Part shown: positions 10,726 to 23,700 of the stretch, in pieces
Numbering within the stretch: position 1 is the first letter of the stretch
How the letters are laid out: each line of letters opens with the position of its first letter
DNA from: Lycocorax pyrrhopterus obiensis
Lineage: Eukaryota; Chordata; Aves; Passeriformes; Paradisaeidae
Reading direction: 5' to 3'
Length of the DNA stretch: 64,000 nt
NCBI GenBank assembly: GCA_014706295.1
Contig: JACSVZ010000001.1
Span: forward strand, 37,806,318 to 37,870,317
Notes under the pieces: model-generated
Databases searched by the model: none
Told to the model about the DNA's origin: nothing
Seen by the model: the letters and a program-made list of their open reading frames with translations, nothing else
Position numbers and translations under genes: made by a program

Positions 10726-13700
10726 AAGTGTGAAAAAGTGTGGAAGAGAATGAAGCTTAAAGCAGCAGATACATTTTTTAATCTTATCATTAGCCCATAT
10801 TATGTCCATTCCACACAGGCCTGAAGGGTCCTGGTGACATGTAAAAATCAATGGATTAAATGTTCTGCACTTTGTTCATTAGAAGGAAGTGTGGGTGTAG
10901 GGTGAACCTCACACATCATGAGGGTTTGGTAGCTCATTAACCTACACAATCTGAAAGCTTTCTCTGTTTCATGGATGAAGAGTAGTAGCACTTACTCCTG
11001 CGCAAGCAGGACTGGTTACTTTTTAGCCCACACAGTTTTGAAAAACAGGATAAAATGAAGAAAAGGGGAGAAAGTAAGGATAAGAAAATTTACAATGGAA
11101 AAAGTTTATTTCCAGCCTGACTTGTTTGAAGATGAGTAAACTAAACTGGAGTTCTAGTAGTCATTGTGATGTACAAACTTGTTGCCTCCCCAGTGCTGAA
11201 TGGGAAGACATTAACTTCCCTCAGTCTGCTGACCACACCCTTCATCTTTCAACCTACTGTGATTTTGGTATGCTCATGAGGGCAGAACACTGGTAGTTAG
11301 TGTGAATAACCTGGGTCTTTCTCAGCATCCCTGTTATTCAGTCCGTTGTTTCCCAGCTGTACAGATTCATGGGATTTTTGTTCTTTTATTACTTCATCTG
11401 CAGAATTTTGCCTCTCTTATTACTGAACTTCTCACATTTTATGCTGACTCCAGTTACAAACTTTATCATGATCCCAGTGGACTGAATTCTGTAACTTGGC
11501 ACTACAATTTTCTATCCTAATCTAGTACCATTTGAAAAGGTGCTGAGGGTGCAGTCCATTTCATAATCCAGATGAGAATTGAATAATATCAGTCCAGCAT
11601 TGACCCTTGGGCTGTTTTTTTATTATTGGCTGCCAACCAAATATTAAGCCAACAACTGCTACCCTTTCAGCCTCCTCATCTAACCAACATTTAACCCATC
11701 CAATGATCTGTTCATCCAGCCCATTTTTTCTTAATTTTCAAAATAGAATTAACTGAATGTTTTATTGTTTTCCTCTGTCTGTAAATTATGCCTTTTTCAA
11801 GCCAGTTTACAGTACATATGCAAATATTGACAGTATCTGAAATAGACAACTCAGTGATAAATCTTTAGAAAAATCCTAAGGCTGTATCAGAAGGTCTGTC
11901 CTTATGACGTTCATCAGACTTGCTTTATCTTAATAACTATACAACAATCAGACAGTATATTTTCTTTCTTTTAGTGGACTATATTTGGTTTAATAGTCAA
12001 TCTCTCCTCTGAAGTCTTTCAAAAGGTATGGACTAGCTTAACATTTCAATTCCCAGATTTATTTTCTTTCTCCTTAAGTAGGAAGTAGTCTAGCCAACCT
12101 TTAATTAGAATAAAGTGTCTTTCCCTTCCATAGACAAGAGAATATGTCTTTGTTGTAGTATTTGTTCACATTTAGTAGTGAATAGAGTAATAAACAACTC
12201 TTTGCTTCAACGAAGTGTTAAAACTCTGGCTTCTGTCCTCCTCTCTCAGTAACTTTTAGGCATTCTTCAGTGGGAAAGTTCAAAGAACCTCACGTTCTAG
12301 ACATTTTTCCTTTACATTAAAAACATACATAATTCAAACAGCTGTAGTCTTACTGTATGCAGTGTATAATTGGATTTTGATTGAGACCAAACAAACAGAA
12401 ATCGAATTACTTCGGGTAAAAAGTCCATTAGGAGTGATTGAGCCCTGACATCTTCCTTTTAGGCATGTTGTAAAACTGGTTTATATATCCTCATTATAAC
12501 TGAAAGATAGAATAATCAGAGCTGTGTTCTTACTGTTGTTCAAAATGAAGATGACTGATTAGATGAAACCTATTATAGAGCCAGATTTTAGAGTGGCAAA
12601 CTTTTGTTGAAATATTGTGTGAAAGCTTTAGAATGTTATTTCTGAGTCTGAGTCAGAAGTGACCTTGTTTATGATTAGATCTACTGTAGATGTTTGGCAT
12701 AAAAATGTGTTTTTCAGTGAAAGACCCTCACTTCAATCAGTCTTTGGGATAAAAAAATAACAGAAAATAAATATGTCCCTTAAAAAAAAAAAAGCTGTAG
12801 TTTGAAATCATAGTTGCTAGAAGAAAGGTAGCAGATCTCTAAGTTCTGTGAATATCAGACATGGCTTTCTCAGAAACAGACCCTATGATGAGTAAAAGCA
12901 TCCCTTTTGCAAAATCAAACAACTTCCTTCATTGCTCCAAGAACTGTGAAAGTCAACATTTTGCAGTAATGTCGTTGAATAGTTCAGATCACTGAATAGG
13001 AATGAGAAACAGAAATAGAGAAAGTGTACATTAAGTACTTGGGCATTACATAAAGAAAAAATGAGTAGAGCTTAAGTTGAAACAATTAAAATATTGCCGC
13101 TCTCAAACTGCATGACAGAGAAGAAAAAGAATTTATGGAAGGTATGATGGATTATATAGAAAATATGGATATTAGAGGTAGTACAGTTAGAGATGTAGAA
13201 TGGCTGTTTTTCTCCTTTTCTGTGTTAAGTAGGAAAAAGTGGGAAATATGGACTCAGGACAAAGGGTAAAAGAACATGTTATATATCTATCCTATTTTAA
13301 AGTTTATTTAAATAGCTGAGATATAGTCAATAAGTTTCATAAGTATAATAAGTCTTTTGGATGAGTCCAGAGAAATACAAACACATGTAATTTCCACGCT
13401 TACCAGAGTCATTGATATAGGCTTCTCTGAGAGATAAGAGTAGCATTGTGGTAGGCATTATACAGAATCACCACATTGCAAACTTTGGATCAGTTCATCA
13501 GTGGTGACTTAGACAATTAGAACAGGAGCCATGTGGTGATTTTTTTTTTCAATTATTTTTTTCCCCTCATTTTGGTGAATGCACAGAAAAACATGATTGA
13601 TAAAAGTTCCTAGGACTAAGAGAAAAGGACAATGATGTCAAAAACAGTACTGAAAGGCCAAACTGCTAGAATAACATTTTGGAAAAAAGTGATTCTGCTT

Positions 13701-14200
13701 TGGAAAAAAAAAACAAAAACAAAAACAAGAGCAAGTTTTGACTAGGATACAGTGAAAAATTTCACATAGAAGGTAATATTGTCCAAGTAAAATTGGGAAA
13801 GAGAGTACTTTCTCTTAGAGTACGTTAAAAAGGTAAATTGAAAAGGGGGAAAATATAAAGTCTGGCAAAAAGAAAGATCATGTTATAAAATGTGAGATAA
13901 AGACTTTAGTTCTCATTTCTGGTATTGATAAAAAAATATAACTCAGTTATTAAATAGGGCAAATCAAAGAAATTCAAATGAAGTCTAGACAATCAGGTCA
14001 AAATAGAATCTCATAATTATCTTAAATCATAGTGAAATCAACTGGCAATTCACCCAGAATGGATAGTATTACTTCTATCCAACATTCCAGTCAGACCCCA
14101 GGAATTTCACTTTGTAAAATATTTCATCTTCCTTTGACTTTCATTCAAATTTGGAGCTAAAGTTTACTGTGGAACCAAACCAGCTCTTTTCATTTGTAAG

Positions 14201-14223
14201 GGATACAAACTTAGTTTGTATCC
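14201..14223. repeat. Perfect short inverted repeat
   Basis: ggatacaaac, a 3-base spacer tta, then gtttgtatcc: 10-base arms with no mismatch. It is in unique sequence, next to no recognised element. Confidence 0.8.
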
Positions 14224-16967
14224 ACATCAGTATCCTTAAATCAAAGCAATATTTCTCATACAGCAAAGATTAGGAGGTGCTGAGGCTTTAAAAATGTTAA
14301 ATATTACATTCCTGTGGTAAAGTTATGGAAGTTTGCTGATAAAATACTCGAGTGTGCAATTGTTTGCTGATTAAGGATCCCAAAAAGGAAAAATGAGGTT
14401 AGTGGAGTTGCAGTGTTTCATAGTAGAGACATTAAAGGAGGACTGACCTTGATAAGGATTTGGGATTAATTACAATGAAAAATAGTATACGAAGAATCAG
14501 TCATTAACCAAATGGTTTTGCTCTGTCTTTAGGTCAAGATAGCAAAGCAGACTTACCACTTCATTAAAACTGATGATGATGATGAAATATGTATTCCATA
14601 GCAGTCATTGCATACATATATCTGTCTCATGTAAGAGACCATGAAGAGCTTTTCCTGTTGCCACTTCAGAACAGTTTTAGATTTACATTAGATTTAGAAA
14701 ATTCTGAGCAAATTTCTGAAGACATATCTGTAGTTTATAGGTGATGAAGAGTGATCATTCAAATGCCATTGATTTTTCGTTTGTTTGTTTCCCTTCAGTT
14801 AGACAAACTGAACTCAATGTAAGCAAACAGAATTAATTTACTTCATGGAAAATTGTGACTATTAGCTATAGAAAGCACCAGAAACAGAAATGCATCAGGC
14901 TAACATACATTGTGTCCTTGCAAGAAACATTCAAATCTATATTAAATGAGTTTTCACTTTTTACTCAAATAAAACAGATCTCCCATCCTGCCCAATAGGT
15001 TACTGTTCTTCTTACCTACAATATTAACACAATGGATAAAATACTGTTATTTAAAATAAATTGTTGGAGGCAAACTGTTTCAAAGAAAGCCGTCATTGAG
15101 CCTAAACTGAAATAGTGGAGCAAGTTTTTACCAGGTAAAAATCTCCTCTCTCTGGGAGAATTTCACTTTAAAAATACTGTTGGAGTTCTTGCATTTTAGT
15201 ATAATTATTTAGTAGGCTTGTTGTTCGTGATGACTGGATAATTTAAGAGATTAGCAGGTCATTTGTAACCATGGAAATCATGTTGCCTGCATATCTAATA
15301 GACTAATTTCCACATGAAGAAAGGCAGTAGTTCTGTTTATTTACTAGCTTGTTAAATGCTATTTTGAACTACCTTGTTTTCCTCAAGGGAATTGTCACTC
15401 AATTTTGGAAAAGAAAAACAACAAAGTAATGTTATGTCCTTACTGAACCACAGTGAATATGCACTTTCTTATATTTTCAGTAAATGTATATTTGAACATA
15501 TTTGTAGACTCACACCTTTGTATGATTCTTTTCTTTTACATTTTAGGTAGAGGTTGAAAGTGTTTAAGGATTAAATATGTTAAAGACATGCATTAGATTT
15601 CAAAATTTCCAGTTACTGGCCTCAGTACATTAGGATATGAATTAATAATTGAGTCAGGGCAGCTTAATGGTAGTTACAATTTACTAGCCAACTGATTGCA
15701 TATGTATATTTCTTATTCTGTCCCATCTGTGGGACAAAATGTTTTAATCATATTAATTTCAACATAGTAAAGTATGGCAAACTAAGAGTTCTTAAGAAAA
15801 GATAGGAGAAACTTGTGGAGATAAAGGAGCTTCTGGATTTTTTTAATTTACCAATGACGAAAAGTAGCATTAAGTTCCTAGCTCAGAGGAATTAAATTAA
15901 AAGAGTGCAGATTTTTTAGAATAGGAAATGTATGGTCCAAACCCTGGATTGCAGAAATTTAACATTATTAGTGGTGAAAGTTTGGGTTTGGTTTTGTTTT
16001 TAGTTTGGTGTTTTGGGGGTTGGTTTTGGTCATTTGTGGGGGGAGGGGGGTATGCAACCTTTTGTTAAAGAGATCTGGGATATCAAAGCATTTGCATTTC
16101 TGTTAATTGATGTAATCAAGATTCAAAGGTCCATTTTTCACATGCAAGATGTGCATCATCTATAAAGTACCATTCAAGCAGACTTGTCTTAAAAGGTCGC
16201 AAAAACCGTGATTCACAAGGTGACTCACCTATCCTCTGAAGTGTTTTCCCTGCCTTCAGGACTATGATGCTGTCTTCATAACTTGGGCTCAAATCATTCT
16301 TATGAACAAATGAACCAAGTCCCAATAGATTAAACTCACATTGTATTATATTCCTCCTATCACTAATTTAGCTAAAATACTTTATTATTTCCATAGTACT
16401 TGCTTAATTTGAAGTTCATGTCGTGGCCACTTGACAATTTAACTGTCTTCATCTTCACTAGTCTCAAAGCTGTCTACAAGCTATTATCAATCACTTGTTA
16501 AAATGACATATGAATTATTTTAATAGGCAAATTGCACAGCATTACCATGTTGAAATATTAGATGAAAAATATTTTCAAAAATCTGCTTCACAAACTTTTT
16601 CAATTGAATGAGCACTTGGGAAACAAAAGAGGAATTTGACAAAATAGTAACGACATATTAGATTTTAACCACAAAGCAGTAGTGTCAGAATTGTCATTTC
16701 TTTCCAATCAGATAAACATATTTAATAGATAAATCAAAATAAATGTCATGTGGAAATTAACCAGTTACTCTTAACCAATAAACTAAGAATACATTCCCTA
16801 CTTCATCAAAATCTCTGTTTATGAAATAATAGATTTCCCTGTTTAAATGCAAAACAACATCAAAGTCTTCCCAAGAACAGTAGTTCGTTCTTCAGTACTC
16901 TCAAAAATCTTCATAACTGACATGTTTTAATTTTTTCTGTATTGTAGCAGTCTTGCAATTTTCATAT

Positions 16968-18412
16968 CATAGAATCATAGGATGGTTTGAGTTGAAACAG
17001 GACCTTGAAGATCATCTAGTTCCAATCCCCCTGAAATGGTCAGGGACACCTTCCACTAGACCAGGTTAGTCAGAGCCCCATCCAGCCTGGCCTTGAACAA
17101 TTCCAGGGGTGGGGCAGCCACAATTTCTCTGGTCAACCTGTTCTAGTGCCTCACAGTAAGGAATTTTTTCCTCATATGTAAGCTAAACCTGCTCTCTTTC
17201 AATTCAAACTAGTTCCCCCCCATTTGCCCTTACCTGCTCTTGTAGACAGTCTTGCCCCACCTTTCCTGTAGGCCCCCTTCAGGTGCTGGAAAGACACAAT
17301 TCAGTCACCCCAAAGCCTTCTCTTCTCCAGGCTGAACAATCCCAGTTTTCTCAGCCTTTCCTCATAGGACCATGTTGATGTCCCTCCTCTGGGCATGTTC
17401 CAACAGGTCCATGTCTTTCCTATGCTGGGGACCTCAGAGCTGGGTGCAGCCCTACAAATGGGTCTTACCAGAGCAGAGGGGCAGCATCACCTTCCCTGAC
17501 CTGCTGGTGGCACTGCTTTTGGTGCAGCCCAGGATACATTTGGCTTTCTGGGCCACAAGCCCACATTGCCAGATCATATCCAGCCTCTCATCCACCAGCA
17601 TCCCCAAATCCTTCTGGGCAGGGCTGCTCTCAATTTGTTCATCCCCCAGCCTGTGTTGATACCAGGGGTTGCCCTGACCCAGGTGCAGCACCTTGCACTT
17701 GGTCTTGTTAAACCTCAGGAGATTCCCATGGGCCCACTTCTTGAGCCTATCCAGGTCCCTCTGGATGGCATCACATCCTTCAGGTGTGTCAACTGCACCA
17801 CTCTACTTGGTGACATCTGCAAATTTACTGAGGGTGCACTTGATTCCTCCATTTATGCCATTAATGAAGATATTAAATAACACTGCCCCCAATACAGACC
17901 CCTGAGGGACACCAGTCATCACTGATGATGAGGACTCTCAGTCTATCAGGACTCTGAGCCATTTACCACTGCCCTCTGGATATGATTGTCCAAGTAATTC
18001 CTTATCTACCTAACAGTCCACCTGTTGAAACCATCACTCTTCAATTTGGAGAGAAGGATGTTGTGGGAGACTATGTCAAAGGCTTGACAGAAGTCCAGAC
18101 AAATGACATCTGTAACTCTTCCCTTATCCACTGGTGTAGTTACTTCATCACAGAAAGTCACAGGATTGGTCAGACAGGATTTTCCCTTTGTGAAGCTGTG
18201 CTGGCTGTCTCAAATCACCTTCCTGTCCTCCATGTGCCCTACCAGAGGCTGTAGGAGGATCTGTTACCTGGCACAGAGGTGAGGTTGACAGGTCAGTAGT
18301 TCCCAGGGTTTTCCTTTCTTCAGTTTTTAAGGATGGTTACTATGTTTCCCTTTTACCAGTCAGCCAGGACTTCCTCTGACTGCCATGACTTTTCCGATAC
18401 CATGGATATACA
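16968..18412 (-). mobile_element. CR1 LINE, 5'-truncated, 3' ~1.4 kb
   Basis: A CR1 retrotransposon in minus orientation. Its 3' end, with the octamer-type tail (catagaatcatag on the plus strand), is at 16968. The 3' UTR covers about 16968-17150, and the C-terminal half of the reverse transcriptase ORF runs up to about 18400. The typical CR1 landmarks occur in order on the plus strand: ggtcagggacaccttccact, ccttctcttctccaggctga, ctctggatggcatcacatcc, aaattccttatc-like and cctgtcctccatgtgcccta. The match to my recalled consensus fades beyond 18398, consistent with 5' truncation, which is usual for LINEs. The copy is dead (see the ORF2 remnant). Confidence 0.95.
17130..18400 (-). pseudogene. 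Broken CR1 ORF2 reverse transcriptase remnant
   Basis: The minus-strand reading across 18048-18122 contains [19 protein letters not shown], the first catalytic block of non-LTR reverse transcriptases (LDFxKAFDTVxHxIL in CR1). Further on, [18 protein letters not shown] precedes the second catalytic box. That box should read FADD but here is FADV (17812-17823): the second catalytic Asp is changed. Three codons later (17803-17805) there is an in-frame TAG. The next piece, 17452-17691, still reads [20 protein letters not shown] and then a [15 protein letters not shown] segment, typical of the CR1 C-terminal region. Changes of frame are needed between blocks. The encoded enzyme would have copied CR1 RNA into DNA at the target site. 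This copy cannot. Confidence 0.88.
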
Positions 18413-19039
18413 CATATATCTAATATAGAGCTGGGTGGTATCAGAAGTGACCTCACCAACAAACATATTGAAACAAATGTGACTGGCAAAAGAGGAGTAG
18501 CCTTGACCTTCCTGTCTTGGGGAAATTTCGTTGAGATGTAGCTGAATAGCAGGTCTGCAACTTTAATGAAGTTCATTTTTATAAACTGTACTAAGCAATG
18601 GCCACAAATTTTAGTTAAACATGAAATAACTTGTGCTAAGTTTCATAGCAAATTTCAGGCAAAGTATCAACTGGAAAATATACTCAATGGAGTTCTATGA
18701 TGATTAGACTGACCCATTTTAATCGTCTACAGTACATGAACGAGAGATGATGTATGCTCTGCTCGTAAAGAGAACTTAGATAAAAAACTCATATAAAGAT
18801 GTCTAAAACTGGCTGAAAAAAACTGTCTTCAACTTTGTTAATGTGAATTGACGCAATGCAATAATCACCTTTTTTCTATCTCTCACATTACAAAACACAG
18901 TTGTGACTTACCTAGCTACATACATGATGTCATTTCTGAACCCTATAGACAAAAATTAATTTTTTTCATGCTGCCACAGTGAATTCAAGGAGAAAGAGGT
19001 GGGCTGGGCAAAATCAGAGTGATTTCATTGTACATAGAG
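18413..19039. other. Unassigned non-coding stretch
   Basis: It follows the truncated CR1 directly. I recognise no repeat family and no gene. The minus-strand reading frame 18340-18576 straddles the CR1 edge and is not protein-like. Confidence 0.5.
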
Positions 19040-19203
19040 AGGCTGCTTAGGCTTCAACCTTGGGTACCATATCCTCCACCCAAAACCAAACTGGACAAAG
19101 CCCTGAATAATTAGGTATAACCTCAGATCTGGCTGTGCTGAGCAAGAGGTTGAATTAGAGTCATCATGAAGTCCTTTCCAGCCTGAGCAATCTGGTGATC
19201 ATA
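19040..19203 (+). mobile_element. CR1 LINE fragment, 3' end
   Basis: The order of blocks matches a CR1 tail: accaaactggacaaagccct, then gctgagcaagaggttgaatt, then cctttccagcctgagcaatc, ending near ggtgatcataggatcc. The copy is strongly diverged and its octamer tail is hardly recognisable. The left edge is uncertain by about 30 bases. Confidence 0.75.
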
Positions 19204-20448
19204 GGATCCTATTAAACAAGATAAGTGAGGTCAATCAAAGACCAAGAGATGAAGCTTCTGGAAAATATGTGAGATTGACTTGTGTCAATTCAGCCTCAAG
19301 TATTTGGATGCTTCTTTGAATAGTGAGATTGTACTTACTGTATTGCTATTATTCCTTGACTTATATGTCTTTCTTTCCTGTCACTGTATTACTCTGAGAA
19401 ACAGGTGATCTTTCCTTCCCTTGCTCTCTCACTACTCTGCTGTAGTAGGTCCTACTGATTGTCTTGTCTCCCAAAAATTTTCCTGGGAGCCTTCCCAGCA
19501 GCCACTGTTCTCCTGAGGAGAAAAAAAAGTAATTAAAGATCGAGATCTGGCCAATGGAAGACAGAACTGGAAGCAATGCCTACCTGACAATATTTTCCAC
19601 TGACATTTTCATCTTAATATCTATCTCAAATATTTACTGTGTGCTGTGTATATAAGGGAACAGGGATGAGTAGTCAATATTTTCATGATTTCCATGTCAT
19701 AATATAATTTTCTTATATTACTCATTTATGTGCAAAGAGTGGATTAAGAATTAAATTGTATTCTATGAGTCTGAAGAAAATGTAATTTATATATTTCCTT
19801 CCAGTCTACATTTTTGAATAAAATGATACTTCTGAGACTTGAATCTGTATTCAGTCCTGAGAAAGAAAAAAAATCTTTACCTGTATTGAGGAATGCTTAA
19901 AGTTTTGAACTTTAGCCATAGTAGAATTTTTACCAAATTTCTCTGTTCAGTATAACTCTGCTGGATCAGCTCCCACTTGTAATCAGATATATTATTTCTC
20001 TTCCCTTTGTACTCACGTAATATTGTAGGAGACACTACAACAAATATGTCATATGACATTATCGTCCGTTTGAAAATCAAGCCCCATGTATTGCTTTTTC
20101 CTTAGCTCAATTAGAAAATTATTACAGAAATTAGCAACTGGAAATGGGTTGAATTTCTTATTAAAAATGACATTCCATTTATTTTTATGCCAAATTTACT
20201 ATTACATAAAAAAAATTACTTAACACTGTTGGAAAACTTTTTTCTCTCACTGCTTCTTACACATGGACTGATCCCAAACCATATTTATGAAGATTCACAT
20301 TATCTATATCTAAGTTTTCTGTCAGACTCATTTCTCTGCTGCTGTCAAAAGAACATTGACTATTTATACTTGCTGAACAGGAGAAACATCAGTTTCAAAT
20401 AATTTAGATGTGTTAGGTTTAACAGATCAGGCAATAAAAGGAACAAAA
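19204..20448. other. Non-coding stretch between two CR1 fragments
   Basis: I see no gene. Reading frames at 19361-19576, 19877-20080 and 20187-20402 carry no recognisable motif. Confidence 0.5.
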
Positions 20449-20706
20449 GGAAATGGCCTTAAGTTGTTCCAGGGCTGCTTCGGGCTGGACATTAGGAAGA
20501 ATTTCTTCACTGAAAGGTTGTTTAAGCATTAGAATGCCCTCCCCAGGGAGGTGGTGGAGTCACCATCCCTGGAAATGTTCAAGAAACAACTGAATGTGGC
20601 ACTGAGGGCTGTGGTTTAGTTGACAAAGTGATGTTTGTTAAAAGACCAGGCTCAATGATTTTGGGGTTTTTTTCCAACCTTAATGATCCTGTGTTTCTCT
20701 TATTCT
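20449..20706 (+). mobile_element. CR1 LINE fragment, 3' end
   Basis: Clear CR1 landmarks in plus orientation: ggctggacattaggaagaat, then cccagggaggtggtggagtc, then accatccctggaaatgttca, then a decayed end with tttttccaaccttaatgatc and a poor octamer tail. It spans about 258 bases: the end of ORF2 and the 3' UTR. It is better preserved than the copy at 19.1 kb. Confidence 0.92.
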
Positions 20707-23700
20707 AGAACACAAACAAAAACAGTTACATGTTTAATCTCATGTTGTTTGACTCACTTGGCACCACTATCTTGCTTTGTAAGGCCCTTATGGTCTTTTT
20801 ACTATCTTGGATCACAGTTTAATACCTAAAGTAAGGCCACGGAGAGCCACTGTAATATAATTTTTTATATCACTTCTCTTCTTATCAGTGAATATTTTGT
20901 TTTAAATGTCCTAGAAAAGGATTAGCTTCACACTTTCAGCAAAATGATTGTTTTGAAGAGGAATTTTAAATCTTTGTTAAAAAATAAATCCAAATCATAA
21001 TATTTTAGATATTTTAATTTTTTTTTTAATTGTAATGAAATCTGCCTTTCTAATGATTCTTGACATGCTGTGTGATCTGGATTTTCTTGAATGGTTCTGA
21101 TGGAGAAGAGAGTGAATGTTATTTCCTAAGGAATCAAAAAGGGAAAAACAACAAGGCAAACACCAATAGAAGTTAGCAAAGTAAAACAGCAAAGAAATAA
21201 TAGGCATCCAAAGGGAAAAGAGCCCAGCACTGTTACCTGAAGAAAATATGGAATTGAGTATTAAGTTCAAGAAAGTGGAAACTTGCTATGCATCCTCACC
21301 ATAGGTTCTAGATGAATATTTCTGAGGTTTTATAGTGATAATAGAAGTGTGTGCTCTCTAACATATTACAAAATAAATCAAATGAAGTCACAGCTTCCTG
21401 ATGTCAGAGAAATAATAGAAGTAGTGAGCTGAAATAGAAGGTTTGAAATTCCAAATGTCTTTCACTGAAAAAGAGAATATGTGTGTTTTCTGACAGGATC
21501 CTGATAGACTGCCCTAATGACTACAATGAAAAACGTGTTTTCATTTGATGGATTGACTAAATATTTTAATGTGAACAGTAATAATAACAGCAAATGCACT
21601 GCATGTCTTAAGCAGCTCTGCTTTCCCATATATTGTCTGTTGTCTTTGATGCTAGTAACAACTTGAGGAAGACAATACTGGGTTGTTCAGATTAGTTCAT
21701 AAGTCACAAGAATTCCTTCTTTAGTATGTGTACTGCAATATTGATAAGAACTCTGCTGGGATAGTGGTACTTCTGAAATGATCTCATACACAAAAAGAAC
21801 TGGGTTGAATTAGAACTTATTACACATTATTCAAGAAATAGAAACCTCCAGACAACTGTATGCTGGGGTTTTTTTGCTTTCAAACTTGCTATTATTGGCA
21901 TAAGGTATGATATACAAACACAAATCAGGGAGCTGCAAGGATTGAAACACAAAGATAATTCGAGTTTTCAATAACTCCTACATATACTGGGTAAAATTCA
22001 AGTCAAGCTGTGGGTGTTACATTTTTATACAGTACAATTTACCTTTTCTTGGAGGCTCAGACACCCCATAAGAAAAAAAGGCAACTCTTGCTCTAATCTT
22101 GAGTATCACACTAGCTTTAGTTCAAAACATACGTTTCAAGCTTCACTTGTACAGCAAGACCTCAGAAAACTTCCCACATCTTTTCACTGTCCTTCCCCTT
22201 CCCCCTTCTCAATATGTTCAGATTTCTCCTGAAAGAAAACCATATATAGAAAAGGAACTGTGAAACACTTTGGAAGTTGCAACCAGACAGCTGGGTGGGA
22301 TGAGGGATAGTATTCTAGAGGGCACAATAAAATTCACTGGCCAGTTTTCAGATTAACCTTCAAGCTGTTATTTGGTGTACACAATCATCAAAACATATTT
22401 TAGTTCTGTATCTTGTAGAAAGAAAAAGATTGACAAAGTTCACTGAAAAGGGGAGCTGCATATATGTGAGAAAGATAATTATTATGAAATTGAAATGGAA
22501 GAATATATGAGTCTTAAAATGGACTTTATTCATGGAGGAAATAGGCCTCAAAAAAACACAAGCCGCATCCATGAAAGACGCAAAAGAGCAAAAACCTGGA
22601 AATTCAGATTTAAACCCATAATGTCAGGTCAAGAAGCGTGTCAAGGATCTATATGTTAAAGTTGTACGGGCTCAAAATAAAATCTTTTCAAACATATCAA
22701 AAACAGAGGGCTTCTGGGAATGAAAGGTATCAGCAGATGATGGAAGGATATGAGGAACTCTCATACAATAAGTTCGCATGAGAAAACTGCAGAATAAAGA
22801 AGTGAATTTCTAGAATTGTGCTCAAGCTGAAGGTAATCCAGAAGATTCTTGTATCAGGCCTTAATTTTACAGCATGAATTTGAGGAAGTACTTCCAACTG
22901 AATCTTTCCTAAGTGGGATTAAAAAAAAAAAAAAGTCTAAATAAGCAAGTTCAGTGAACTGAATAAAACTAAATCATTTTCAACAAAATTTTAAAGAACT
23001 CTCATATGAAGCTATGAGGATCTTTACTACCATGTGTAATCTATTTCTTAAATTAATAGGCAGAGGAATGGAAGGAGAGAAATATGACAAAATATTAACA
23101 ATGGTGCAAACTAAGTATTTGACTGATATGTATCAATCTAACTGGTAAAGACTGTGTAAAGAAAGGAACTAGAAAACACAGGATAGATTAAAAATATTGA
23201 TAAGGAGTTAATATGGACTTTGCAAAGGAAAAATATGCCTTACAAATCTATCTGTTTTTCTAAAGTATCACTGAGTAGGTGGATAACTATGATCTAATTA
23301 TATTTCTATTTTCAAAAAGCTTTCAACAAGCTCTCACTTGAATTTCTTAAATTTGGACATTGACTGCTCAATATATGCCTAAATGTTTAGAAACATGATC
23401 AGTAGCAAGGCAGTGATGTTTTCAAATAATTCAAAACTACTCTAAGTAGTCAAAATCAAAAGTATCTGTAAGGAGATCAAAAGTATTTGGCCATAGTCAG
23501 TGATTCAAGGATGAAATAACATATGAAATGTAAAATTAGTAAGCACAGAATAATGTACACAAAAGGGAAACAAAAACACCTACAAAACTGAGTTATAGTG
23601 ATAATCTCTAATTCAGGTATACAGAGAAAAGCCTCCAGTCAATATGGACAGGTCTCTGGGAAAGTATAATATGCATAGATGACTTGAATAAATAACTGCA

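Larger units (their letters stand above)
8340..16967. other. Long non-coding AT-rich stretch
   Basis: About 8.6 kb with no gene I can support. It holds low-complexity AT DNA at 10547-10725, an (AAAAC)n-like run at 13702-13729, a G/T-rich patch at 15985-16052 and a perfect inverted repeat at 14201-14223. A short resemblance to MIR-type elements at 8430-8460 (catcctgtaaaatggagata) is too brief to call. Confidence 0.55.

Noticed and set aside
17372..18254. Plus-strand reading frames across the CR1 copy
   Set aside because: The recognisable coding content is on the minus strand (CR1 ORF2). The plus frames are its antisense shadows.
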